Assembly (NCBI GenBank): GCA_020746105.1
Contig: CM036628.1
Location: 1,870,001 to 1,934,000 of the forward strand
DNA from: Trogon surrucura
Lineage: Eukaryota > Chordata > Aves > Trogoniformes > Trogonidae
DNA length: 64,000 nt
Direction: 5' to 3'
Positions 47,993-59,700 of the stretch are shown here, piece by piece (position 1 is the first letter of the stretch; the number at the start of each line of letters is the position of its first letter). The notes beneath the pieces were generated by a model. The model was not told where the DNA came from. It did not search any database and saw only the letters and a list, made by a program, of their open reading frames with translations. The translations under genes were made by a program, and so were the position numbers.

Positions 47993-50900
47993 CTTCTTCT
48001 TCTTTTTTTTTTTTTTTTTTTTCAATTAGCACATGCATAAAGTGTCAACAGTTTGGGATTAAGATGACATCTTCTGAACAAATGTAGTTACAAGCGGTGC
48101 TTCAGATCGTTCCGGGTTTCCTCTCTACACTGTACAGAAGAAAGCTCGTGTTGCGACCGACGTAGTCCCTACCTTTCCGTCATCGTGTCACGACAGGCAG
48201 AACCCACAACACTGGGGAGAAATACACTTGTTCACACGTAGCAACTGGGTACGGTAGATAGATACGAGCAGCAACATCTACTCACCTATTGACTAAGTGC
48301 ACATGGTTAAAAAGACCCCATTAGACAGTGAACATCTCCTTCTTTTTTAATGTCAACTACGTAATAGTAGAAACCAAGTTATGGCCTGTAGTGGGTGACC
48401 CTCCCGCGGGAGAGACGCCCGTCTCCTGCCAGCTGCTTCTACCAAACAGCAGGTTGAAGGAAATACGGGTAATACTTCTGCCAGTAATTAAAAAAGAAGC
48501 CTTTTGTAGGAGCATTGGGGCAGCCCCTCGATGCCAAGTGCCCTGGGAAGCCAAACACAAGGTGCCACTGGATTGGGACCTCCCTGTCCCCACCGTGCCG
48601 CCCCTGCAGAGCTCAAGCCAACCTCGGCAAAGACTGGCCCCAGCCCTGGCTCCGGGCTGTACCTGTGATCAACCGGGATGAAAAAGGTGAGAAAACTGCT
48701 TTAGAAAGGCTCAGCTCGAGCTGGCCGCTCACAGGTGCTGTATTTTAGGAGGATGAGTTGCCTCAGTGATCTGGGAGGTCTCCCTTACTCGCAGCTGCTG
48801 AATTGGGGTAGTACAGAGGGGTTTTGGGGTGTCTGAGGTGCTTCCAGCCCAGCCTGGCTTAGCCTTGATGTGCGGGCTGATGGTGCAGGGCACAGGAGAT
48901 GATCCTCGTTTGCCTTCAACGCCCCCCTGAATAACCCTCCTGCAGCTCTCAGCCTCACCCAGAGGTGCTTGTCCTCCTAGTCACTCTGAAGGTGATGGAA
49001 ACCTGGGAGCGAGGTGGCTCCAGTCCTGCTGCAGCAGCTGGCATCGCCCCAACAGCCTTGGGCTGAGGCAAGAGGAGGAGGAGGAGGAAGGCTCTCCAGC
49101 CTGAATGCTTGTCCCATGGCAGCAGCAATGCACACCCGCTGGAGCAAACCCACCAGCACGTGCATGTCCCACGGCAAAGCGGTGACCAGGTTTGTCCCCT
49201 CACTGCGTGCCCACTGTGTCCCCTTGGGGACTGTCCCCGGGCCGAAGGTGCAACATTCTCACTTGCACCTCGAGATGCGTGGCTGCCAGAGCAGGTTTTC
49301 CTTGGGTTGGCCAAGATTAGAGTAAAAGCTACTCCTAAAACCACAGCTGGAGAGGCTACAAGCCTGTGCCCAAGGAATCTCAGCAGATACCTCAGCAGGT
49401 CCAGATTCCCACCCAGGTGAGGAGAGGTTGAGCAGCAGAAATGCTTGACAACCTTCTGCTCCTCAGCCACGCAATGGGGACCTCCAGAAAAGGCACTTGT
49501 GTCACTGAAGGAGCTCTCTTGATGGGAACACGAGCCCCGAAAGCAGAGGGGAGGAAAGCGCCAGCAACACTTCAGCATCAGCCCAAACTCACACAGGGGA
49601 TACCCTGTTTCAGATTCCCCCAGGCAAGTTGAGCAGCCCCAAAGTGAAGCCTCAAGATGGGGAGCCCCAAAATGCTCCTACAGCTGCATGACAGAGAAGA
49701 AGGTTTCTTTCTGGTGGGGATTTTCTCTCTCTCTCTTTTTTTCTTTTCCTCCTAATCTGCTCTGTCCTGAGATGAAAGGCACCACTTCTGTGGAAAACTG
49801 TCCAGAACTAAAGGTAGACCTGAAACATCTCAGCACAAAAATAACTTGGGGTGGGGAGGTTCATAACCATACGATTTTTAGAGAACTGGCAGGACCGTGC
49901 TAAAGATGTGCCAGCAGGAAACCTACAGCTCCTAAATGTGCATGACAGCAACGTCATCAGGCTCAAAGTCCACTTCGTTTCTAACACCACATTTTTATGG
50001 TTGTTTTTATCACAGCCAGAAGTGACTTTCCATGGAGTAAGTGCCCCCAGCTGAGGTATCAGGCACAGAGAAGCACCAATAACAGGTGAAAATCAACAGG
50101 ATATGAAACACTTGAGCTGAGGTGGGGCCTTCAGGCACAAAAGCACCTCCTACAACCCTAGGAGACCCATCTCCTTGCTGTGCTGGGGGCTGCTTGCTCT
50201 CTTCTTCAACACTGGTTTATTTTCCAACTGATTTTTGACAGCAGTTACAGTGACAACAGCTCCATTGTGAGATTTTTTTTGGTGGCTAGCTGGGAAGCAG
50301 CATCAGGTCTGACCTACCCTCGAGGTCTGGAGGGAGGAGACAGAACAGATTTTCCTTCTGGAAATCGCATGTAAGTTGTTTGTTTAGTTTTCAGGGGTTG
50401 TGGTTGTTTGTTTTTAAATTCTTCAACTGAGCTACCCTATATCAAAGAATAACTTTGAAATTGTTTGTGGTAGTGCACCAGCACGTTTTACACACTGCAG
50501 CCTGTGGACCATGAATGGTCTGGAGGAGCAGGTTTCTAGAGCTGCTGCCTTCTAAGTATTGAAATACAGCAGTAACTGAAAGAAGAGAGCTGCCTATCCT
50601 GACCTTCTGCACTTTGTTCATCTCCTTCTCTCTCAGGCTTCAGTTCTGCAGGATTTTTCATCTTTATTGTATATGAGGGTCATCCTTACCTTGGGAAAGC
50701 TTTCCCCAAATCTAACTCAACTCCTTTCTGCCACAGTCCCATGTCTTAGTCCAGCACAGGGATGGAGAACAGGTTTATCTTCCCCACTGCCCTTTGTTTG
50801 TCTGCAGCAGGTTTTACCTACCTGAGGATACTCCTCAACAGAGTGGTGGGAGTGTAATCAACATAAAATGCCAGGTTATTTTCTTCCCATCTTGTATCCT

Positions 50901-51879
50901 CCTCTCTGCACTCTTAATACTTTCTACACAGCTAAAGTGCCAGAACCACCATTGGGCTGGAAGTCCCCTAGGGCCAACAAAGTCCCCTGGCACTGCCACC
51001 ACAAGACAGTTGTGAAGCGAGAGGTTCCCTTCACACATGCTTGAGCTCACAAGCTCCCGAATGCAACAGCCTAGAGCAGATTTAAGCCTGTTCCTGCTAA
51101 GAGCTAGAGGCTACAGAGGGATTTCTGGGTGCTGCTCTGAAGGTGGCGTCTGTGAGACTATCTGTTAGGAGAAATGCCTGTGGGAGGGTGAAACATCAGT
51201 GATCTACCATCATAAGTGCTATGGAGACGTCTGTGGCCTTGGGGCCCTCTCTACCAGTGTTAGACAGGTGTAAATATTCGTAGTGTCACATCCATATTTC
51301 CTTCAGGGGACACTGGTCAAGTATGTCTGTTCTAGGTCTTGCTTGGGGATTTCCTGCAGCGAGAGCCCATCACTTGCTTCTAGTGAACCCGGAAAACCTG
51401 GAGTTTGTCAAAGAAAGATGAAGATTCACAAATAAAACCCTTTCAGCTCTCCAAAAGATTGAAATACTTCAAATTCTAGGCTGAAGTCCCCGAAGGACGA
51501 TGCTTTCTATGAGCTAGGAGGGCACCACGAGTTGCTTGGGCAAGTCTCCTGTTGTGTGCATGGTCATCCCAGAGGAGCCCATCCCCATGTGACATGTGGG
51601 GACCCTCCTGAGGGCATGGTGACCCGTTCAGGGACAAAAACCAGCGTGTCTTGGCACTCCTATACTTTTCTCAGGGCACTTCTGTGTGGGGATAGGGTGG
51701 TGACAGGAGAGCCGCACCGCTGCCATCAGCAGGGGGACATGCGGTTGTGGTGCTGGTCGTGAGGTCGCTTAAGGAAGGGACAACAGTCCTCAAGGTGCTG
51801 CTGCCCCAATTGAGGGTAAATCCATGGGTGAGTGAGCATTTGAGGCTTCTAAAGTGCAGTGCAGGTTATATGGTCTTTG

Positions 51880-51990
51880 CTGTAGACTGTAAACTCCTCA
51901 GGACAGAGTCTTTGCCCTTGTTTTTGTTTTTTATCTGTAAAGTGACGTGTCAGCTGAGAAAAATCTTACGCCTAAATAACTACTACTATG
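51880..51990 (+). mobile_element. ancient retroposon tail (L2/L3/MIR3-like)
   Basis: GTAGACTGTAAACTCCTCAG followed by GACAGAGTCTTTG resembles the common 3'-end motif TAGACTGTAAGCTCCTTGAG-GGCAG of ancient L2/L3/MIR3-type elements. The motif is followed by T-rich DNA and ends near CTACTACTATGG. The copy is degenerate and assigned from memory of the motif only. Confidence 0.35.
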
Positions 51991-53574
51991 GGAAAACAGG
52001 AATCATGATGAAAGGAACAGCCTATGCTCCCCTTGCCAGCACTCCCTATAGGGGACCACTTCCCACAGCTCTCCGTGGTCCATCCACAAGGCAATGGCAA
52101 GGTGCCTCTGCCAGCCATGCACCTCCAGAAAGCATCCTCCAAAACACCACCTCCTGTGCCACAGCCTGCCTCCTTCCAAGGGAAATTCCATTTCTCATCA
52201 GAGCCTAGGTGTTAATTCAGGCTCTGTTCCTGGTCTGCAAAGCTGCTGTTCAGGCTTCTGGAGTTCTTGAAAGAGAGATAGAGATGGGAAAGCTGCTGGG
52301 AGGATATTTCAGAGCTCTTACATGATGGGAGCCCTCTGGAGAAGCCACGTTAAGCCTTGCCTTTGTCACCAGAACGAAATCTTCTCTGGACAAAATAGCT
52401 GCAAAAGCAGGAGCTCTCGTAGGATGTGATGCTCACTCTTCCCTAGGTCTCTGGCCAGTGTGTAAAGTTAGAAACTACCCTAATCCCTTCTTCCTTCGGG
52501 ACGCTGGTCTTCTAAGAGCTGCTAGCATCAACAGCCAGCTCCAATGTTCACTCAACATCAAGGAGATCCTGAGGGTGCAATGCTGGGATGTGAACACTGC
52601 TAGACTTCCACCAACCTTCATGAAACTTGAACGAGACCAGATTTCACACCTGATGTAGCCCTCACAGGCAACGACTGGTGCACCGTGGGCATGGTGATCC
52701 CCCATAACATCCCTTTTCGGATAAATCAGAGATACCCAAGAGGTTCCTGATGGCCCTCAAGGACTATAGCCTTCCATTAATATCTCTGAGCAGAATCAAA
52801 CTCGCTTATTTACTCTTCCACTGACTCTGGTCCAATCCATTTGTATGCACATAGAATATGCTTCCCCGTGTTGGCAGTTTTACTTGTCATTTTTGATCTA
52901 TGCCCATAAACTGGAAGTAGGAGAAAGCAGATAAAATGGAAAAAAGGAGCTCCCAGGAGTTCAGTTGGGCTCATTAAGTGTTTGGCACTCTGTGATTATC
53001 TATTGGCAATGAAATGGCACTGCTGTATTTTAACACGGAACGCGATGCCTCAACGTACAGGAGAAGCTCCTCAGCCCACTTCTTGGTAGACTTGAGAGAG
53101 GAGGAATTCAATCATCTGTGACCTGGATTGTATTTTTAATGGCTGCCAAGCTAGATAAAATATTTAAATATTCACTTTTATATCAGGCCACGTGAGGATT
53201 TGAGCATTTCAGGTTGTGTAACACAGCATGGCCTACTTTTGGAAGAGTATACGGAAATAGGCACATTTGCACAAAATATTGAGCAGGCAGCATATGGGTC
53301 AGCCAGCCAGCGCTAATTAGCATGGCACAACTAATTTGAGCACAGCCAACCCAGCCCAACTCAAGGAGTTGGTGTCGCTTGTGTTGGTTTTCATAGGCCT
53401 CCTGGGCAAAAGATGGATGAATGCACCTAAAATAAAGATGGTCATACTCAGACGGCTGAGTCCCTCAAGCAAAGACACGGTTATCTGCCTGTCTTGCAGG
53501 AATGGCTGGATCATGAGACTGGTGCTCTCGGTGCCACCGTGTGCTTGTCTGCTTCATGGCCGTGCCAAGAGAGA

Positions 53575-53850
53575 GTTGGGAAGAGCAAGGTGTCAAGAGG
53601 AAAAGGCTCCAAGTCATGCCTGAAGTGGATTAGGTTAGACATTAGGAAAAACTTCTACACTGGAAAGGTTATCAAAGACTAGAACAGGTTGCCCATGGAA
53701 GTGGTCGAATTGCCATCCCTGGGTATATTGAAAAGCCTTCTAGATATGGTGCTCAGGAACATGGTTTAAAAGTGGACCTGGTAGAGTTAGGTGATGGTTG
53801 GGCTTGATGATGTGGAAGGTCTTTTCCAACCATAATGATGCTATGATCAC
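53575..53850 (+). mobile_element. diverged CR1-type fragment, plus orientation
   Basis: GGTTAGACATTAGGAAAAAC, GGTTGCCCATGGAAGTGGT, GATGGTTGGGCTTGATGATG and a 3' end TTCCAACCATAATGATGCTA match the 3' part of CR1-family elements of an older subfamily (ATGATTCTATGA-type ending). It is 5' truncated and lacks an open frame. Confidence 0.8.
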
Positions 53851-56595
53851 AGCAGAAATGGGTGTCTACAGCCCACACTGACTATGCAGGTCACCCCTCC
53901 ACCAGCAACGCAAGGAACATGAGCAATAAGCTCTGATGTGGGTGTTTCACTGGGGAGAACCTGTGGATCGCCCTTATCCCTGGTATCAAGACAGAATCAG
54001 TGGAGCCAAGGCAATTCAGATCCCCAGAAGAGCTGGATCATGGTGTCTTCAAGCAATGAGCAAAGCTGGAAGGTTCTGGTCCTGCTGACTTACACGTGGA
54101 ATGGGGTTGTTGTTGTCGGAGGCTGGGAACTTCCTTAAGCAGACTACAAATGACGAGGATGTGCTGGGATGCCCAAAGAGGAGAGGATGGTGTAAGAAGG
54201 TGGAAATGTGAAGAAATGGGAGTGAGCCTTGCTACCTGCACCCCTGAGGCTCCCAGCTGTGCATCTGCTCTGCAGATGTGGCCTGTGCGTGGGGCAGGTG
54301 AGGCTTGAGCTAGGTGATTGTCGAGCGCTCTGCCACACAACGGCATCGACCCTGATAGTAGCACGGGTAGACTGGCTGCTGCCAACCCTAAGCACAGCAA
54401 AGTTGCTGTGAGGTGACCGGGAAGCGGGAGGCTTACGGGGACAATCTTGACCTGCCACACACCAATGGAGTCCTACCAGAATTATCACGGTTTCATGTGA
54501 CGCACGCAGAGCAACTAGTGCATGAAAAGAAGGGACACAGTCTTCTGGGGACGCTCGGCTCCTCTCCAGTTCCCACCAGGATCAGACCAGCTTTGCAGAA
54601 TGAGGGCAGTCACACACCCAAGGGACAAGTCAGTCTCATGTGTCCCTTCCCTTCCTTGACGTGCTGGTGGGACTCTTCGGCTCTGTCCAAGCCCCAGCTG
54701 GGTCCCCACAGCTGATTCTACAGCTCTTTGGCCACCATAACAGGTAGCAGCAACAGCTACAGCCCTCTCTCCCTCACAAGGGGTCCTTACTTTTTCTAAA
54801 ATATCCAAATACACCCAATTTCTCTTCACATACAAGCAGCATTGCGATAACACCTGTGTTAAGAACTCTTCACAATAAATACCTCCAGATGACTGCTTAA
54901 CTCCGAATTTTCACAAGATTCTATTCTGAACTTGCTCTAGGCCAAACCCCAGCCGGAAAGCCCATCGCAGGCATCATAGGGGCTCTCTGCCTGGATGGAG
55001 ACACCAGGCTTTGGCCAAAAGCTTTTGTGACCTCTGCATCTGAGGGTCTACATCAGAAACAAGGTCTTGGTGAGCACCACACATCAGGAGCCTCCTGGTC
55101 ATCTGCAGCACACTGTCTCCCTGCCTCCTTTGGTTAATCCCATTTCCTTGGGTTCTGCAGATGAGCTATTCCATCCCCCCTGTTGCTCTGCTGCTTCTTG
55201 CCAGCCCAGATCTGGAGATGTAGGAGGTGTCACATCCAAGGGCCAAGAGGCCGTTCTGTGTCAGTCAGGAGAAGGGAGGGATCCCAGAGCTACTGCTCAG
55301 CAGCTGGTCGGGGGGTTCATGGCATCTCACCATCAAGAGTTACTCACTGGGGGAAAAATGAGCACGTGCTTGGGGCATCATTCAACATTAGCATTTCTCA
55401 GGGTGAATTCAAGGATCTTCCTCTGAGCCTTTTGGGTGCCAGTCATGTCCTCCCACCTCCTTGATGGGTCTAGTTAATCCTAGATAATCAAAACACTACT
55501 CCAGTAGCCACCCCCTCCATGGCTACTGGGAGAGCCAGGGTGGTGGGCTCAGAGCCCATCTTCTCCCCAGAAGCAGCACGGGGACTCAGTTTTTTTCCCC
55601 ATCCAGGGACTTGTGGTGTATGGAAACACAAAAGAGGACCTTGGGATGCTCTGTTGGCCAGTCTTGGTCTGTTTTCTGCTGGTGAGGAACGTCTCCTAGC
55701 TCCCTGCAGGCTCTTACTCCTGTTTTATTTCCAGTATTCCCCACTCCTCTGCTTTGCCTTCCCGTACCTCCTCCCTGTGTGAAAAGCCTCTGATGAATTT
55801 TGATGAGCAAACAGGTATTTTCAGAACTGTGGTGAGGGGTCAGCTCTCCAGGGTCCCCCGTCGATGGGGTATGGGATGGGGCAGGATCAAGCCAGGGAGA
55901 ATTAGTGCCTGGGTCTAAGTTGATCTCAGTTGTACGGGCACAGATTGTAGATTTGCAAAGTGCAAGTTGAGAGTTTATCTAAAAGCAGCATTTTGTCCAA
56001 TTAAATTTTTTTTTTTTCCAAATAATTCTGACGTGGTGTAGAGCTAAGGCCAAGAAGAATTGGGCTTGAGGAAGCTCCCTCGGCACCTCTGCTCCCTCTC
56101 CGCCGCTGAGGAGGGTACGTGTTTCGCCTCTCAAAGCCTGGACAAGCTCTGTGTCACCTACCAGCTGCACGAGCCTTGCCTTCACCCTTTTCTCTCAGAA
56201 AACGTCTTAAGGAGCTTCTCGTTAGCACGTTTAACATCTAGCTGAAAAAGCACTACAGCCTCTGGATTTCCCTTCTCTAGCAAAGCACACTCAGGGCCAG
56301 TCGCTGGTTTTGCTCCAGGTGTAAAGCTGGAGTAATCTTACTAACCTGCCTCCAGAGCATTTTTGAAGCTGTTAAATGTGGAGGTGCTGCTAATTTCTGG
56401 TCTCACTGCCTCCAAGGTGTATCCTACCAGTGCTGCTGCTGCCCGAAGGGTTTTTGACATAGTGGAAAAGCGAAGCTCCTGATCGAGCGGGGCCGTATGC
56501 GCCTCGTTGGCATCGAGGGTTGGTGAAGGCGCCTGTACACACCTGGGATGGAGCTGGGGTGGGGGAGTTCTACACGAGCCCAGCCCCGGGGCCCC

Positions 56596-56753
56596 TCAGT
56601 CCGACCATTCGTTATCTTCCAGCTCGGAGTCGTCGTCGGACTCGCTGTACTCCACCGCGATTCGGCGGGACAGGATTGTTGCCACGTCGTTGCCCACGGG
56701 CTCTTTTTTGGCCTCTTGTTCCCATTGCTCCTGGACTTTCCGGAGCTGGATTC
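56596..56753 (-). CDS. WASF3-like: WASF3-like coding exon 8 (C terminus)
   Basis: Acceptor CTACTGCAG; encodes [20 protein letters not shown], the Arp2/3-binding [16 protein letters not shown] and acidic [16 protein letters not shown], then TGA at 56598-56596. The conserved Trp near the C terminus is present. Confidence 0.96.
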
Positions 56754-59700
56754 CTGCAGTAGTGATGGGGGAGAGGAAAGCTTTAGGGACAACCTGGCCA
56801 GCACCTGTGGGTGCACCCAGTGTGCAGCATCCCACCTCCCAGTTTAAAGTATTGGCTTAATGGGGTGGCTGCAGCTCCCTTACAAGAGGATGCATGTGGA
56901 TAAAGTTGTATAATAACGCGATGCATGTGATTATATCGTAGAATAAAGCTCGTCCTGTTCATCCACTTCACCTGTAGAGGTTGAACCTTCTCGATGGTTA
57001 AATCTGCCGTTTGACCTGAAGATGTGCAGGAAGGGGAAACGGGAAAGACCTTGGAGAATATTGTCTGCTAGAGCCTGGAAGGAGGCCACGTGTGGAAGAG
57101 CATCCCTGTGAGACTCCATTCCGCCTCCAGCAATGAAGGAGACAAAAACCTTCCCTCCAACCCCCTCCACTTCTTTCCATCCTGCTCCAACCTGGATGCC
57201 ACCACCTTCATGCACCACCTGACACCACTGGGGCTCATCTTGCATTCAACGAAGCCAACATCACCCAAGACTACTCCAACAGATATTTTTCCACCACGAT
57301 GGCACCACTGCGGACCTGTTCAGCCCTGTCCCTTTCTCACCCACGTCACTCACCCCTCCGGATGGCTGCCAGCAGATCGCTCCTGGCGTCGCTCATGGGC
57401 ATCAGCGGGATTTGCGGCTTCCGAGGCTCCACGGCAGGGGCTGGCGGCGATGCCGAGTGCGCTGGCGAGGCGGTGATGGCAGGGGGGCCTGGCGGTGGCG
57501 GCGGGGGTGCCACTGGAGGTCCCATGGGGCCAGACTGCGGTGGGGAAGCTGAGTAGGGGCCAGGGGGTGCCGGAGGTGGTGAGGGTGCATAGGACGGGGG
57601 CCCGGCTGAGCCGGGGGCCAGTGCAGGGGGAGCTGAGATGGGGCTGTCGAAGGCAGTTTGGGCGGAGGGGATGACGGGTGGTGGGGGTGGCGGGGCCGGC
57701 GGCACGAAGTACTCTGCCATCGGCACTGGTTGTGGGCTGCAACAGAGGGGAAAAGCCATGTCAGACAGCACCCACCACCCATCCTGGGCACCAACTAGCT
57801 GAGCTGTGGCTTGGTTTTCTCTGGATCCTTTTCCCCCATAAGGCTGGGAGGGGACTCTGATGGTAGGATGGGTTATGGGCCATGCGGTGGTGGGAAGGCA
57901 GCCAACACTTCAGGGGAAAAAGTTCCTCTCCAACTCCTTATCTGGGATGAGGTTACCCCAAAAGCACTCCTGACTGATTTGGCCTCAGCTCTCACCGGCA
58001 GCTTCAGACCAACGGTGAGGGTAGAGGAGGGCTCTCCCCACTACATCAGCCCCCCCACCAAGCCCCCTTGCCTCCTCTGCTAGGAAAGAAGAGGCTGGCT
58101 GAAGCCTTACCCGTAATCCTTGACTAAGTGAGGTCTCGGCCCGTTGAGGATAACCTCGGGAGGCTGAGGCGCGTGAGGCTGCTGGAGGCGGTTGAGGCTG
58201 TTCTGCCGGCTGCCTGCCGCCGGCGCCGGGCGGTAGACATGCTCCTGGGGGGGAGCTGCTGCCAGCACCCCGTCTTTGTGCTCCGCCGGGGCCAGGTGGG
58301 ACGCTGGGGCCAGCAGCTGCGCGGGGTGGTTGGGGCTGGCTGGATACGAGTGGTCGGCCACGTCCGATGCGTAAGATCTACAGCATAAGAAAACCCAACA
58401 GTCGTTGGGTTGAGTGGGAGGCGGTTGGAGTTGAGACAATAAAACAAAACACAGGACGAAAATATGGATGCGCAAGAAAGCAGAGAGATAGAGGAGGGGA
58501 GGTGTCCGCAGGCACAGCTAACCCGGTCTCTTCCCTTAGCTGCTAAATGGACTTTATCCCAACACCAAGGCTGCTCCTGAGGTCCAGGATGTGACCCTGG
58601 AGGCACCAGCTGTCCGTGGAGCTCTGACAAGTTAAAGGCTTATCACCCCAACCCTGCCACGGGCAACGTGTTCCCTCAAAGATGGAGCAGAAGAGAAAAG
58701 CAAAGGAGTGCTGGTGAGCTAAACGTGTAATAGGTAAAACCTGCCTATTATCTGGGGACAGTGATCCTTCCGATGACGCCATGTGATAGGGGGATGGTGA
58801 GAACCTGTTATCGGGTCGGAACTCTTTGTCATACGCCATCATGTTCCACTCCAGGCGCCGGTTGCGGGCTTTCCTCACTTTCTTCACTTCCCGTGTGGAG
58901 TCTTCCACCAGCCGCTGCTCCTGGGGACACATACAAGCCATGGCTCCACCTCCAGCCCAGCTCCTCTGGACGGCGAGGGGTACCCAGGGACCATCGAGAT
59001 GCTCCCACCACAGCCAAGGGGATGCATCAGGAAGGTGATTGTCCCCAAGTCCCAGACAGCCCCAGCTCCAGCCCCTTCTGCTGTCCCCCGTCTGCCCGTT
59101 ACCTTCTGCCTGCGCTTCTCCTTTCTCTTATCTTCTGTCGCCTGCAACATCTTCTCCTTCCATAAGTTGAAGAAGTAAGAGGGGTCAGTGTAGAACTTGA
59201 GGCCATCCTTTTTGTCATCCCTGAGGGGTTGGGAAGGGAGGAGGGGGGAGTTACGAGCCAGAGGAGAAGACTTTCCCTTCCCTTGAGCAGGAGGGTTGGG
59301 TATGATCACAGCCATAAGCTGTGACCATGAACATGTCCAAGACAACCGTCACGACCTGCGGTACCACTGTGTGGACTCACCCATCCCAAGCACCCTGCAC
59401 AGTGAGGATGGTGGGACAACCACCAGAAAATACATCTTCTCAGTCCTGACCAAGCAGTAAATACTGTGCTTCTCCTGGAAAGGCCCCTCCCCGGACCCTC
59501 CAGGTCCCTCTCCACTCCCTTAAGGAGCGATGCGCTGGCCGTCCTACCTGTAGGGTGTGAGGATGTTGAGTGGTGGAGGCTTGTCGCAGCGCTGGTACAT
59601 CTCCATCACAGGGTTGGGGATGGAGTTGCGGGACACGACCTGCTGGTTCTGCACCGTGGAGCTCTTGAAGGCTTTCCGCATGTTGATATCCTGCAGTGAA

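Larger units (their letters stand above)
47421..56595. other. region downstream of WASF3-like gene and intergenic DNA
   Basis: About 9.2 kb without a supportable coding gene. The part next to 56595 is the 3' UTR of the WAVE gene, of unknown length. Minus-strand poly(A) signals occur at 55724-55729 and 47979-47992. A diverged CR1 (53575-53850) and an older retroposon relic (about 51880-51990) are present. A T tract of 20 bases lies at 48003-48022. Longer open frames (48955-49578 minus, 51747-52208 plus) look random. Confidence 0.6.
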
